Shown: piece after piece, positions 1 to 8,886 of the stretch
Position numbering within the stretch: position 1 is the first letter of the stretch
How the letters are laid out: each line of letters opens with the position of its first letter
IMG/VR virus record: IMGVR_UViG_3300032289_001659
Span: 1-20,934 of that record
DNA length: 20,934 bases
DNA from: a virus
Reading direction: 5' to 3' (one strand)
Notes under the pieces: generated by a model
What the model saw: the letters and a program-made list of their open reading frames with translations, nothing else
Told to the model about the DNA's origin: nothing
The model's database searches: none
Program-made: the position numbers and the translations under genes

Positions 1-3000
1 CTCAACATTGTTGTAGTTAGTGGAGTAGTAAGTAGTGAAGTCTACATCCCCTTCAGTACCAAACTGGAAGATTGCACTGCGGTAGAACTTAAATCTTACC
101 TTGTCTCCACCATCAGCAAACCTAGTACGCATAGCGTACTTAATCACCCTACCATCATCAGCATATGCCCGTGGGCCTTCTACTCCCACAAGCGATACAC
201 AGACCCTACCATCTGGAGTGCCGAACATCTGCTGACCATCGTATTTTGCCCAACAGGTTGCTGGGATTCCAGTATTAACTGTCCACCCCATTACCCCGTC
301 ATTATATGAATAAACAAACTGCCCAAATGCATTGGTATCAAAGTAATAGAATCGACTTGCGTAAGGGACTCCAAGGTGCATTATCTTATTCGTATGGTCA
401 ACATACCCTGAACATTTACGCATGAGTTCAGGCAATTTAATCACGTTATCACGGAATCTCTTAGATAACTTGAACACATTTTCTACTGAGTTCCCGTCAG
501 TATAGTAAACACCTGTAGGGTTAATAAAGTATGCATATGAGAGTGTAGTGGGGATATTGTACATCCCGTAAGCACCTACAGGAGACTGAATCCTCTGTAG
601 GGTCATAACATCATTAGCATCAAATGTTGCTCTAAACAATGCACCACTCTTAGCTACTAGCAAGGTATTTTGCACGCTGGCCAAGCCAGTAATTTCTGAG
701 TCATCTCCACTGTACACATCCTGCGAGCTGCCACTTTTGAACATTGGCATCAATGCGGAGTTTTGCTGTGTGGGCAGAATCTTATTCGTCCACTGGAGCC
801 TATTCTTATATCTTACAGGGGGAATATACTCAGAGCTTGCGCCGTTATTTGAGTAAGTAATCTCACCCTTCTTTGAGTTGGTCCACCTATTCGTTGTACC
901 TACTCCGTATACTTTACCTGTCTCTACAGATATTCCCAGTTCTTCTGAACCTTCTGACACAAAACCTGCGACACCTGCTATGCGTCGAGATACTGCGTGG
1001 TAAATTGATCCGGGAATAACTTCAGGATTGTATACAGGAGAAGCCAAGTCCTGCAGGAAATCACTGTTTATCGACATCGGTACTGGTACGGGAAGGGGTG
1101 CCGATGCGCCTTCGGTAAGAATCACGTATGAGTTCTTTACACCTGAGATTTGGCTGTAATCAAACGCTGTTCGCTGACCATTTTCTCCGGTAGTTAAGGT
1201 ATAGGATACTAACCCTCCACTTATCGAGTAGGTGTAGGAGTAATGCCCTGAACACCTAAGACTTGTTGTGGAGTCTTCTTCTCCTCTAACCAACAAAAAC
1301 ATCTTGCCGGGATTTGTATACCAGCTATCCGCTAGAGAGGTGTCAATAGGGATTTTTACGTTATTTCCTACCTTCTCAAACAACTTCTTTAACTTAATTA
1401 CGCGAGACTTGTCTGATGTTGTCACCAAACGGAAATTTGCTAGCGCAATTCTCTCATCTATGTTTGCCTTAGCAAACACTTGAATGCTGTCCACACCTGT
1501 ACTGATTACTCTATATGTGGTTCCACTTTTTATCGGAGATGCGTCCACCAATTTAGCATTGTCAGGGTCGTCTAATTCCACTGTTATGAAGTCATTAACT
1601 GCTACATCGGTTAATAGATTACCCACTGGTGACTTAGTAATATTTATGGTAGTTGCCGGATTGGTAAATCCAGAAAATGTCATCGGAGGTATCCCATTTC
1701 CGAACACGTAAGTAGAGTCACCAAAGCCACTTCCAGTAGTCAGTATTAGGCCTCCTGATTCGGGCTCAGTGTTTTCAAAGTTAGTGTATGCTTCATTGTA
1801 GGGGGCTGCATATATAGACATTCCATATGAATTCTCATCTATTTCTGCACCTACTTTGAAAGGTCTGGGAGCTACTGCCTGTGAGCCCCCTTGGCAATAT
1901 ATTTGATTGAATTTTCCGGTCACCGCTGCAAAGTACCAATCCCTCCCTGATACATTTCCACGGCTGTTGGCCACTAGAGTCAGACTAGTCGCACTCTCAA
2001 CACTCGCCACAACACCTAAATATATATCCTCAATTAAATCAGAACTTACTATGGAAGCTCCCACAAGGTTGGCAATTCCTGTGAAATTAGTGCCGACTCC
2101 CGTTACAGTAGTGGATGTTGTAGATGCAGATATTGTCCCTGTAGTACTGTACGTTGTATAAGTATCCATAGGGCGCACAACAGGAAGTACCGGAGTTAGC
2201 TTGAATCTCCGATACCTCTCCCCTACTACCTCCACCACCTCACCTGTATCACTGTACGATCTAAACAACAGTTGAGTATTAAAGTCCAGTATCCCGCTGT
2301 CATCTACAGACAGGTTGAATAGTGTGCCGGGACCTATTATAGCGAATATGTAGTTCAGAGAAGTATAAACTGGGGAGGGGTATGCAGTCGGAGTCCATGA
2401 CATATCCTCATACGTCCCTGTCTCGTTCTTTCTTGTCTTTACATAGTAATAAAGGGCACCACCTTGCGTCTCTAGGTACGCTATCTTTGATTTGACGTCC
2501 TGCTCTGAAATGTCATAGATATTAACCATTGGAAAGAAGGAATTCCTGTCTACATCGGGGCAGGTCCCATTCGCCAATAAGGATTCTGTACATTTCTTTG
2601 ACGATGTAAAAGTCAAAGTTATTGGGGGTGTGGATGAAAAATTTGCGGTGGTACACGCCTCAGCCGCTGCGAACACTTCTTTAGTTAGTGGAAAAGAGAA
2701 GTTTAATGCGTCCTGAGTAGCTGCTCTAAATATGTATTTATGCCCTGCTGCATGATCTAGTATGGGCATGAATGTAGTTTTGAATTCGTTCGATTTGTCC
2801 TCGTAGGATATAGTTATGTCCCCTGATGACACTCTATCGTCCCACCACTTAACCCTAGCTGTTCTAAAATTATAGTTCGAGATTCCTGCTTCCGCCTGAT
2901 TCTTGTACGGGCGCAAGTCCCCACTAAATTCTGTTAGTCCAAATGGTACTGTACAAAATTCGCTAGCCAATAGGTATGGAGGGTTCCCACCCGGCATGAA

Positions 3001-5157
3001 CTCTCCAACAGTTACTTCAGTCCTAGAAGGAGCAGTGATGTCACCTGCCACAAGCCTTCCATTATGTTCTACAAGTAACCTTGCAGCAGGAGCACTAGTA
3101 TTGGGTTTAGCCCCCTGTTGCTCCACAAACTTTGGATTGCTTTCTATGGCGGATATTGAGGTTCTTCCCAGTGTCATAGCCAATCGAATGGCATCTGTAG
3201 AGGAGTAGGAGATGGGTACAGGCATTGTGGATTCATACTGGGTGTATCCTGCATCTGTTCCGGCCAAAGTGACCCTCAGATACGCTACCATCCGCATTCC
3301 TACCCATCTATCTGCCGGATTGAATACGGGGGGCCTAAATGCTACCTCAATGTTCTCACAATATTCTGTTCCGTCCGAAGTGGGTTTTGCAAAGAATATC
3401 CCGTCCGCAATTTCCGAACTTCCTGATTCAAATATCCTACCTAGCCCATCTTTAACTTGGTATGTGAAGATGAACTCTAGCCTTACATCGGCTCTCGACC
3501 CATCTGCTTTTCTCCCACAGTCAATAACGGACTTAGAGCCGGGAATACTTCTCCAGCTCTGGATTACTGGGGGCAATAATTGGGATAGATTCAATATTTC
3601 CGTAGCATAACTGGATGTCGAAAGTTTATTCCCTGTGTACGCATATGTTCCGCCAGTTGGGCTTGCTACATACGCTGCAGAGTTCAAAGTTGCTATCGGT
3701 ACATTATCCTCAAGATTTGGTCTTGAATCTAACTGTCCTACCTGCAAATATTCTGCTGAATAGTACAGATTGTACCTAGTATCCAGCCCTCTTGTATTTT
3801 TCCATTTTCCTGCACCAAGGAATACAAATGTTCTTTCAGTTACATCATATGGATTGGTGCTCTGCTTAAATACCATTTCCTGAGACGGGGATACGCTAGC
3901 TAGGTAAGCGTAAGCCGAGTCAGAATTCCTTATAAAGTGTACTGCCGAACTAACCGTTAGATTGATTGTAGTAGGATACCCTACCTCATCAGGGACCAAA
4001 ATGAGTGTTACGGTAGTTGAACCGATTACTTTAGACACACAAGTGAAATACTTTGATACCCCTGCAGAATCTATGAGGATAATGGTGTCTTGGTTCTCAT
4101 AGAACTCAGTACCTAGGCTATCCACCTTATTCATGGTGAGGGAGTAGACTCCCGCCACTGCGGTAATGCTTGAAGAAGGATTTACCCCCACGACAATATT
4201 CACTGCCGTTGAGGACACCCCAAACATATTCGGAGACTTTGCATATAGCTTTCCTGCTTTAGCAATAGTCAGAATTTCGTCACCAACAGGAGAAGCGAAC
4301 GAGCCTAAACCTTGAACCCGTGAACTCTCATAGTGGGCCATTTTGTTTGAGGACAGTGGATCTCCTGCATAAGCTCCAGAAGCAGTTACAAACAGGTAGA
4401 ATGCTGGAGTAAGCACAAAATCAGCAGGGAAACTAGACGAGTTGAACCTGATATCCAGAGTAAACTCATCAATATACGTTACAGTTGTTGAACCTGCGGT
4501 TATCCCTGCCCCACAAAACTCTGCCGTAACTGGAAACTCAATCGGCAGTGCAGAAACTACCCGTATGTAGCGATAAGTGCTTTCTACCCTAGTTGTGAAG
4601 GTATGGCCCGTATCTCTACATAGGATTCTTACTGGGAAAGAGTTCTCTCTTAGTGTAGCCCAGTCAGAATCTTCTCTAACAAGGGCCGAATAATCGCTTA
4701 TTTTACAGGCCACACCACCATTATTTCCTACATATTGGTCAGTGTTTGTGGAACTTCCGGGAACCACTGGTGACACTAGTGCCCGTGAAGCAAATACAGG
4801 GTCGGTAGCGGTTACAAACCTATACTTTCCTGTCATATGTGTTACTTGGTCAGCAGTAAGTTCCCCATAAATACTCTCGTACCCACGGTTCTTCCATTCA
4901 GCAAGTGAGAACACTGCGGTTGACACTGTAGTAGAGGCAAACCTACTAACTGGCTGGATACTTCCCGTACCTAACGTATGTCCACCAACATAGGACTGAT
5001 ACCCTTTACGGCATTTGATTGCCCCTTTGGTATTTATGTCAACATTCTCCATTTCATCACAATATCCGTCAGGAATTTGTGTAATGGCATTAGACCCGTC
5101 AATACCCTTAGACGAATCAATCTCGATCAGCGTTGAACCATCATCACGGAAGCCCAT
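1..5157 (-). CDS. Tail nozzle / tail tubular protein B-like (T7 gp12-like), 3' end outside the window
   Basis: The frame is open from the ATG at 5157 to the left edge, giving 1719 codons with no stop seen. The start overlaps the stop of the upstream adaptor gene (TAATG). Residues about 29-53 read as a proline-aspartate-glycine followed by a 'MENVD' and a 'KCRKGY' motif. This resembles the N-terminus of short-tail nozzle proteins, where a similar block pairs with a 'kRpGy' motif. Residues about 1549-1555 (GVYYTDG) resemble the late-domain 'DG' strand of the same family. Residues about 1005-1060 look like an inserted Ser/Thr/Gly-rich beta module ('GVGTNF'). In T7-like phages this gene follows the gp11-like adaptor, as here, and forms the distal tail tube that contacts the cell. 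T7 gp12 is about 800 residues, so this one is more than twice as long. The nozzle call rests on motif, composition and gene order; the inserted domains are inference. Confidence 0.78.
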   Translation of the reverse strand, partial: MGFRDDGSTLIEIDSSKGIDGSNAITQIPDGYCDEMENVDINTKGAIKCRKGYQSYVGGHTLGTGSIQPVSRFASTTVSTAVFSLAEWKNRGYESIYGELTADQVTHMTGKYRFVTATDPVFASRALVSPVVPGSSTNTDQYVGNNGGVACKISDYSALVREDSDWATLRENSFPVRILCRDTGHTFTTRVESTYRYIRVVSALPIEFPVTAEFCGAGITAGSTTVTYIDEFTLDIRFNSSSFPADFVLTPAFYLFVTASGAYAGDPLSSNKMAHYESSRVQGLGSFASPVGDEILTIAKAGKLYAKSPNMFGVSSTAVNIVVGVNPSSSITAVAGVYSLTMNKVDSLGTEFYENQDTIILIDSAGVSKYFTCVSKVIGSTTVTLILVPDEVGYPTTINLTVSSAVHFIRNSDSAYAYLASVSPSQEMVFKQSTNPYDVTERTFVFLGAGKWKNTRGLDTRYNLYYSAEYLQVGQLDSRPNLEDNVPIATLNSAAYVASPTGGTYAYTGNKLSTSSYATEILNLSQLLPPVIQSWRSIPGSKSVIDCGRKADGSRADVRLEFIFTYQVKDGLGRIFESGSSEIADGIFFAKPTSDGTEYCENIEVAFRPPVFNPADRWVGMRMVAYLRVTLAGTDAGYTQYESTMPVPISYSSTDAIRLAMTLGRTSISAIESNPKFVEQQGAKPNTSAPAARLLVEHNGRLVAGDITAPSRTEVTVGEFMPGGNPPYLLASEFCTVPFGLTEFSGDLRPYKNQAEAGISNYNFRTARVKWWDDRVSSGDITISYEDKSNEFKTTFMPILDHAAGHKYIFRAATQDALNFSFPLTKEVFAAAEACTTANFSSTPPITLTFTSSKKCTESLLANGTCPDVDRNSFFPMVNIYDISEQDVKSKIAYLETQGGALYYYVKTRKNETGTYEDMSWTPTAYPSPVYTSLNYIFAIIGPGTLFNLSVDDSGILDFNTQLLFRSYSDTGEVVEVVGERYRRFKLTPVLPVVRPMDTYTTYSTTGTISASTTSTTVTGVGTNFTGIANLVGASIVSSDLIEDIYLGVVASVESATSLTLVANSRGNVSGRDWYFAAVTGKFNQIYCQGGSQAVAPRPFKVGAEIDENSYGMSIYAAPYNEAYTNFENTEPESGGLILTTGSGFGDSTYVFGNGIPPMTFSGFTNPATTINITKSPVGNLLTDVAVNDFITVELDDPDNAKLVDASPIKSGTTYRVISTGVDSIQVFAKANIDERIALANFRLVTTSDKSRVIKLKKLFEKVGNNVKIPIDTSLADSWYTNPGKMFLLVRGEEDSTTSLRCSGHYSYTYSISGGLVSYTLTTGENGQRTAFDYSQISGVKNSYVILTEGASAPLPVPVPMSINSDFLQDLASPVYNPEVIPGSIYHAVSRRIAGVAGFVSEGSEELGISVETGKVYGVGTTNRWTNSKKGEITYSNNGASSEYIPPVRYKNRLQWTNKILPTQQNSALMPMFKSGSSQDVYSGDDSEITGLASVQNTLLVAKSGALFRATFDANDVMTLQRIQSPVGAYGMYNIPTTLSYAYFINPTGVYYTDGNSVENVFKLSKRFRDNVIKLPELMRKCSGYVDHTNKIMHLGVPYASRFYYFDTNAFGQFVYSYNDGVMGWTVNTGIPATCWAKYDGQQMFGTPDGRVCVSLVGVEGPRAYADDGRVIKYAMRTRFADGGDKVRFKFYRSAIFQFGTEGDVDFTTYYSTNYNNVE

Positions 5158-6170
5158 TAGACTCTCCTAAACTGGCGTGTTCCCCAATTGTTTGCTGTAA
5201 CACGGGCAATCTTAATTCCAACAGGTCTTCCACCTAAGTCACCAGCCAACTCCCTTAGTTGCAACTTCAAGGAGTTTGTAACCTCAGGGTCCGTCTCATT
5301 AAGTGCGCCACGAATTTTCATAATAGCCCAGTCAGTCAGGAAAGTATCAAATGCCTGCCCTAGAATTGGTACGGCAGTAGCGTATCCAAAAGCAATATAG
5401 TCATCTTGCTCAATAGCTAGTGATGCCCAATCCGTTCCGGGTAAAGCAGTAATGTTCTCACCAAAGAATTTGGTTCTCCCTGTTTCTGGGGTGGACAATG
5501 TGATTGTTCCTGTGGAGGAGTCAGCAGCAGAGTAAGGGAAAATAGCCTTAATCTCGCCTGTTCTACCATCACACACTGACAAGAATCCACTGTCTCCATT
5601 CCCTGCATAAGTTTCTATGCGTGGGTCGTAGAAGGAATCTGCCCCATCAATTGTGGTTGTATCTACGGTGATTTCATCATCACCTAGGTCAATAATTCTT
5701 CCACCATAGATTCCCAGTGGTACAAGGTCTCGGCTAATAATTATTTTAGCCACAAACCCTATCAAAGGAGGCGGGAACAAAAATAGCGTGTTGTTAAGTT
5801 GTGACCAGCAAACAGGATAATACGTTCTCAACCTGTTTGTCCGATAACGATATGTCTGCTTAAAATCCACCTTAGGAATCTTCAAGTATCCCCAAGGGTC
5901 CTGACTTTGGTTAGGTGGAGAAGGAACCTGAAGATGTTCAATCCGTTTATTCCAAATATCCTTGGGGAGTTCGTACTGTGTCGTACCCCCAGTTACCTGA
6001 ATATCCCGTACAGACCCAAACATTGTGTCAGATTCTTTGCAAAAGAAGTTATAGGCGTAGCGATACGCCTCATTAAGTCTTCGCAAAACGTATTCGTCAG
6101 AAATTGGGTCGGTATTGTACTCAAACAAAGCGTCCCGTACAGACCGCACCAATTCGTAGGTGGTGGCCAT
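5157..6170 (-). CDS. Head-to-tail adaptor / tail tubular protein A-like (T7 gp11-like)
   Basis: This 337-residue protein starts at an ATG behind a GAGGGT ribosome binding site, 2 bases after the stop of the upstream gene. Its N-terminus is helical (TYELVRSVRDAL, then YVLRRLNEAYRYAYNFF), the pattern of gp11-like adaptors that dock under the portal ring. The middle, about residues 130-250, is beta-rich with many Gly, Asp and Thr and looks like an insertion. The C-terminus returns to helices (DTFLTDWAIMKIRGALNET, then LKLQLRELAGDL) before a basic end (RQFRRV). T7 gp11 is 196 residues, so this is a long version. Its stop overlaps the nozzle start by one base, so the two are probably co-translated. 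The assignment relies on helix pattern and position before the nozzle. Confidence 0.72.
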   Translation of the reverse strand: MATTYELVRSVRDALFEYNTDPISDEYVLRRLNEAYRYAYNFFCKESDTMFGSVRDIQVTGGTTQYELPKDIWNKRIEHLQVPSPPNQSQDPWGYLKIPKVDFKQTYRYRTNRLRTYYPVCWSQLNNTLFLFPPPLIGFVAKIIISRDLVPLGIYGGRIIDLGDDEITVDTTTIDGADSFYDPRIETYAGNGDSGFLSVCDGRTGEIKAIFPYSAADSSTGTITLSTPETGRTKFFGENITALPGTDWASLAIEQDDYIAFGYATAVPILGQAFDTFLTDWAIMKIRGALNETDPEVTNSLKLQLRELAGDLGGRPVGIKIARVTANNWGTRQFRRV

Positions 6171-6172
6171 AA

Positions 6173-7120
6173 TTACCCTCCACGGTTTTTGAGAATTTCA
6201 GCGATTTCCTTTTCAGACAATCCCATATTCTGAAGCTGTGTCATAATTGAGGACTCACTAGCCTCGCCACCCTTCAAAAGCTGCTTATTAAGGCGTTCAA
6301 GTGACCTGTTGTAGTTGGACTTACTACCGAGTGATTCCATACCTTCTCGTACCATTCCACTGGATTTTGCTGGAGCTTCTCCAGATTCCTTAAAGAAAAG
6401 GCGTTGGATTTTACCACGGTTGGATGGGAGAACTTCCCCGCCCTGTACCATCAAGGATTCTTTCCCGCCAGCCTCATCAGCCTGCTTTTTGATATAGTCA
6501 AAAAGTTTCTGCTGCTTATCGGGACTGGATTTAAGGGATTCCAAGTCCAAGTCCAGTGTATCTTTTGTGAGAGGTTTCTCCATAGGAGTTTTCTTCAGTG
6601 CCCCTGCTGCTTTTCCAGCAAGTTTACCTACTCCACGCACAATTCCTGCACCAGCAAAAGCCTGTGCTAAATCAGAAGCAAAATCTGAGGGGCCTTTATG
6701 CTCCACACCGGGAAACAGTCCGAGCATTTCCTCTTCAGAAATTCCTTTCTCATCCTGTGCTAAAGTGGCGTCGTACCTAGCGTCCTCTGCAAACTGATTC
6801 GCATTTTCTTCAGACCAGTCATCCATTGTGCTAAGGGGTTTCTCCATATCTTTCTTGGAGATTTGAACAGTGGTTGACTCTTTTACTTTGGGCTTTTTCT
6901 TCTCTTTCCCACCAGTAACAGAACCCCAATCCAACTTGCTTGCCTTAGACTTTTTCTTGGTGTCCTTAGGTTCTTCAGTGCGTTTTTTGGAGATGACGTA
7001 CCGTGTTTCACCATCAGAACTACGGGGAGTATCTCCACGTTTTTTGGAGATGAAAGCTCTACCGCTGTCAGACCATACTTCATCAGAACTTGGGATATCA
7101 GTCAGACCTTCTCTAGGCAC
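6173..7120 (-). CDS. Lysine-rich protein with repeated ISKK motifs, possible internal virion protein
   Basis: The 315-residue frame starts at a GTG with a GGAGG site 7 bases upstream, just after a terminator hairpin. Three copies of ISKK lie at about residues 24-27, 43-46 and 87-90, the first two inside an imperfect repeat (R..ISKKR...P..SSD). A MEKPL motif occurs at about 92-96 and again at 180-184. Residues 50-90 are very rich in Lys and probably disordered. Residues about 147-176 form a Gly/Ala-rich stretch (LAQAFAGAGIVRGVGKLAG) that could insert in or lie on a membrane. The C-terminus is helical. I do not recognise the family. Its place immediately before the adaptor and nozzle, with a disordered basic N-terminus and an amphipathic segment, fits an ejected or internal virion protein, but that is inference. 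Confidence 0.75.
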   Translation of the reverse strand: MPREGLTDIPSSDEVWSDSGRAFISKKRGDTPRSSDGETRYVISKKRTEEPKDTKKKSKASKLDWGSVTGGKEKKKPKVKESTTVQISKKDMEKPLSTMDDWSEENANQFAEDARYDATLAQDEKGISEEEMLGLFPGVEHKGPSDFASDLAQAFAGAGIVRGVGKLAGKAAGALKKTPMEKPLTKDTLDLDLESLKSSPDKQQKLFDYIKKQADEAGGKESLMVQGGEVLPSNRGKIQRLFFKESGEAPAKSSGMVREGMESLGSKSNYNRSLERLNKQLLKGGEASESSIMTQLQNMGLSEKEIAEILKNRGG

Positions 7121-7138
7121 GGTTAATCCTCCAATTAC

Positions 7139-7169
7139 AAAAAAAGCCCTGTAGATTCATCTACAGAGC
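7139..7169 (-). terminator. Intrinsic terminator after the acidic protein gene
   Basis: On the minus strand a 10-base-pair stem (arms 7160-7169 and 7146-7155, one G-U pair) with a four-base loop is followed by seven U (7139-7145). It lies between the acidic protein gene and the ISKK protein gene, so transcription of the tail genes may be reduced here or need its own promoter or read-through. Confidence 0.85.
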
Positions 7170-7191
7170 ATTCTACCAAATTCAGGAATTA

Positions 7192-7494
7192 TTAGCGAGC
7201 GAGGTCGCCCATCTTCATTCCAGATGGAACTGCTCCGCCCATAGGTGCTTCAGGCTTTCCAGCAAGGGGAGGTGCCCCAGCTTCAGGCTTTCCAGCGGGC
7301 TTGGATACGAGAGCACGAACTTGCTCAAGAATGTCAGGAGTTACATTGAACCCTGCGGAGGAAAGAGCCTCTTCAAGAGGGTCTTCCTTACCAAACATTC
7401 CCTCTTCTTCTTCACCCTCAATGGGTTCACTCATAATAGAATCAATGTCAGAGCCGCCTTCCATTCCTTCATCCATTTCTTCACCCTTGAACAT
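7192..7494 (-). CDS. Small acidic Gly/Pro-rich protein, unknown function
   Basis: About 100 residues if the ATG at 7494 is used. That start has a GGAGG 8 bases upstream, whereas the in-frame ATG at 7509 overlaps this site and has no site of its own. The first 50 residues are highly acidic (MFKGEEMDEGMEGG, then EGEEEEGMFG). A short helix follows (TPDILEQVRALVS). The end is Gly/Pro-rich with AGKPEA present twice. There is no recognised domain. Composition suggests a mostly disordered protein, possibly an assembly factor or a minor virion component, since it sits upstream of tail genes and is closed by a terminator. I cannot assign a function. Confidence 0.68.
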   Translation of the reverse strand: MFKGEEMDEGMEGGSDIDSIMSEPIEGEEEEGMFGKEDPLEEALSSAGFNVTPDILEQVRALVSKPAGKPEAGAPPLAGKPEAPMGGAVPSGMKMGDLAR

Positions 7495-7553
7495 TCTTAG
7501 TTCCTCCATGTTGGGGTATTGCAGATACTAGCGTACCACAAATTTTTCCTACT

Positions 7554-7829
7554 TCAAATAGATACCCTAGCTTTGCCTCTTCTTCCATTCGCCCTAGCCA
7601 AAAACTCAACTAGGGTAGTTCTCTCAATGCCCAATCTCCTAGCTGCCTCAGCCTTTGACTTGGAGGTACTTAGCACCCCACTAACCACCATCCACACAAA
7701 ATTCTCTACGCAGGTGTCGAAATCTATTTCCCCAGCAAGGCAAGCCTCTTGGCTCTTGCTAAGTCCCCTAGAAGGGGCATTGAAATTAAATGGAACTCTA
7801 GTGTACGTGCGTTGGTCTCTTGACTTCAC
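7554..7829 (-). CDS. Small helix-turn-helix (Fis-type) DNA-binding protein
   Basis: This 91-residue protein starts at a GTG (7829) behind a strong GGGGGAGGG site. Its start overlaps the stop of the upstream gene by one base (TAGTG), so the pair is probably co-translated. Residues about 58-79 (KSKAEAARRLGIERTTLVEF) match the Fis/NtrC C-terminal helix-turn-helix pattern: 'AA..LGI.R.TL' with the second helix as recognition helix. The C-terminus is basic (ARANGRRGKARV). The N-terminal half holds a hydrophobic helix (about 38-52) that could dimerise. A regulator of late genes or a small DNA-recognition subunit are both possible. The domain call is fairly safe; the role is inference. Confidence 0.72.
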   Translation of the reverse strand: MKSRDQRTYTRVPFNFNAPSRGLSKSQEACLAGEIDFDTCVENFVWMVVSGVLSTSKSKAEAARRLGIERTTLVEFLARANGRRGKARVSI

Positions 7830-8035
7830 TACTGCACCCTCCCCCTAGTCTCTAGTTCCTGCATAATCGCGTCATGGAACCCTAGTTCGATTTCCCACTG
7901 TGCATACAGCACTGCGTGTTTCTGTCCGGTTGCTTCGCCACATTGTTGGGCCATGTCTTCTAAATCGAATTTACTTCGTAACAGCAAATTCACCAACTCA
8001 TCCGTGTCAAGTTTTTTTATCCGGTTCTTGATCAA
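7829..8035 (-). CDS. Small helical protein of unknown function
   Basis: The open frame extends from 7829 up to a TTG at 8137 (102 residues), but no ribosome binding site precedes that codon. I prefer the TTG at 8035, which has GGGAG about 9 bases upstream, giving 68 residues. The protein then begins IKNRIKKLDTDELVNLLL and is helical and charged throughout (DLEDMAQQCGEATGQ, then LGFHDAIMQELETR). It overlaps the following helix-turn-helix gene by one base, which suggests a two-gene unit. No family is recognised. The start is the weakest part of this call; the longer form to 8137 cannot be ruled out. Confidence 0.55.
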   Translation of the reverse strand: MIKNRIKKLDTDELVNLLLRSKFDLEDMAQQCGEATGQKHAVLYAQWEIELGFHDAIMQELETRGRVQ

Positions 8036-8193
8036 GGTAAGAGGCTCCCATGAGTACACAGGAGCCCGAAAGGAGAGGAGTTTCCTAGCTCCGCTTTGTT
8101 TTATCCTACCAGTTATTTTTCCTGTTGAGCATGTCAATTAGCTGTCACGCAAGCTAGAAAGTTTGATGTCTACAATAAATAAGGAGGCAAACC

Positions 8194-8886
8194 ATGGCAC
8201 GCATAATGGTACTTGGAGACTTGCATCTTCCATATACGCTTTGGCCTGCGGTAGAGGCCGCGGCCTTGTTTGCCCGTCAATATAAGCCTGACTTAATCAT
8301 ACAGGTAGGGGATTTAATCGACGGAAAAGCATGGTCCAGATATCCTAAAGACCCTGATGACTGCCCACAAACAGAATGGGATGCGACGGAAATCGCAGTT
8401 CATCGCCTCCATAAATTATTTCCTGAGATGGTAATTTTATCTGGAAACCATGATAGACGAATTATGCACAAGGCTGCTGAGGCTAGTATCCCTTCTCAAC
8501 TAGTTAAAACACTGGAAGAGATTTTCCCGTACAAACAGTGGATTTGGCATGTGGGTGGGAAACCTTTTCAAATCCATGACACAGTATTCATTCATGGTGA
8601 TGAGACACTAGGTAATGCATGGCAAAAAGCTCAACGCATGGGTAAGAATGTTGTTCAGGGCCATGACCACCAAGCATATCTAAACTATATTAACACTTTC
8701 GACACTAGTGTTTATGGGATGTCCGTGGGTACTTTCCTAGATGGTAAAAGTGCTGCTGCTAGATATGCCGCTAGAAATCCTTTTCGTTGCTGGCTTGGAT
8801 GGGCAACAATTACAAATGGAGTACCTGCTCTCCACCCTTATCATGAGAAAAAAGGGGGCTATAGTGAAGAAACCTCGACAAAATAA
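8194..8886 (+). CDS. Calcineurin-like metallophosphoesterase
   Basis: This 230-residue protein starts at an ATG behind a strong AAGGAGG site 6 bases upstream. All the metal-binding motifs of the family are present in order: GDLH (D9, H11), GDLID (D40), GNHD (N85, H86), HGDE (H134) and GHDH (H157, H159). These coordinate a two-metal centre that hydrolyses phosphomono- or diesters; the substrate cannot be read from the sequence. It has no signal peptide or membrane segment, so it is probably cytoplasmic. It is on the opposite strand to the surrounding structural genes and overlaps a small downstream gene. Phage enzymes of this type can act on nucleotides, nucleic acid ends or signalling nucleotides. 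Family call secure, role open. Confidence 0.93.
   Translation: MARIMVLGDLHLPYTLWPAVEAAALFARQYKPDLIIQVGDLIDGKAWSRYPKDPDDCPQTEWDATEIAVHRLHKLFPEMVILSGNHDRRIMHKAAEASIPSQLVKTLEEIFPYKQWIWHVGGKPFQIHDTVFIHGDETLGNAWQKAQRMGKNVVQGHDHQAYLNYINTFDTSVYGMSVGTFLDGKSAAARYAARNPFRCWLGWATITNGVPALHPYHEKKGGYSEETSTK

Noticed and set aside
1268-3610. Several 70-130-codon plus-strand frames opposite the nozzle gene
   Set aside because: They are antisense to one long uninterrupted minus frame with family motifs, lack ribosome sites and show no recognisable protein features.
8036-8137. TTGACA on the minus strand at 8137-8132 as a -35 promoter box
   Set aside because: No acceptable -10 box lies 16-18 bases downstream, so the hexamer is probably chance.
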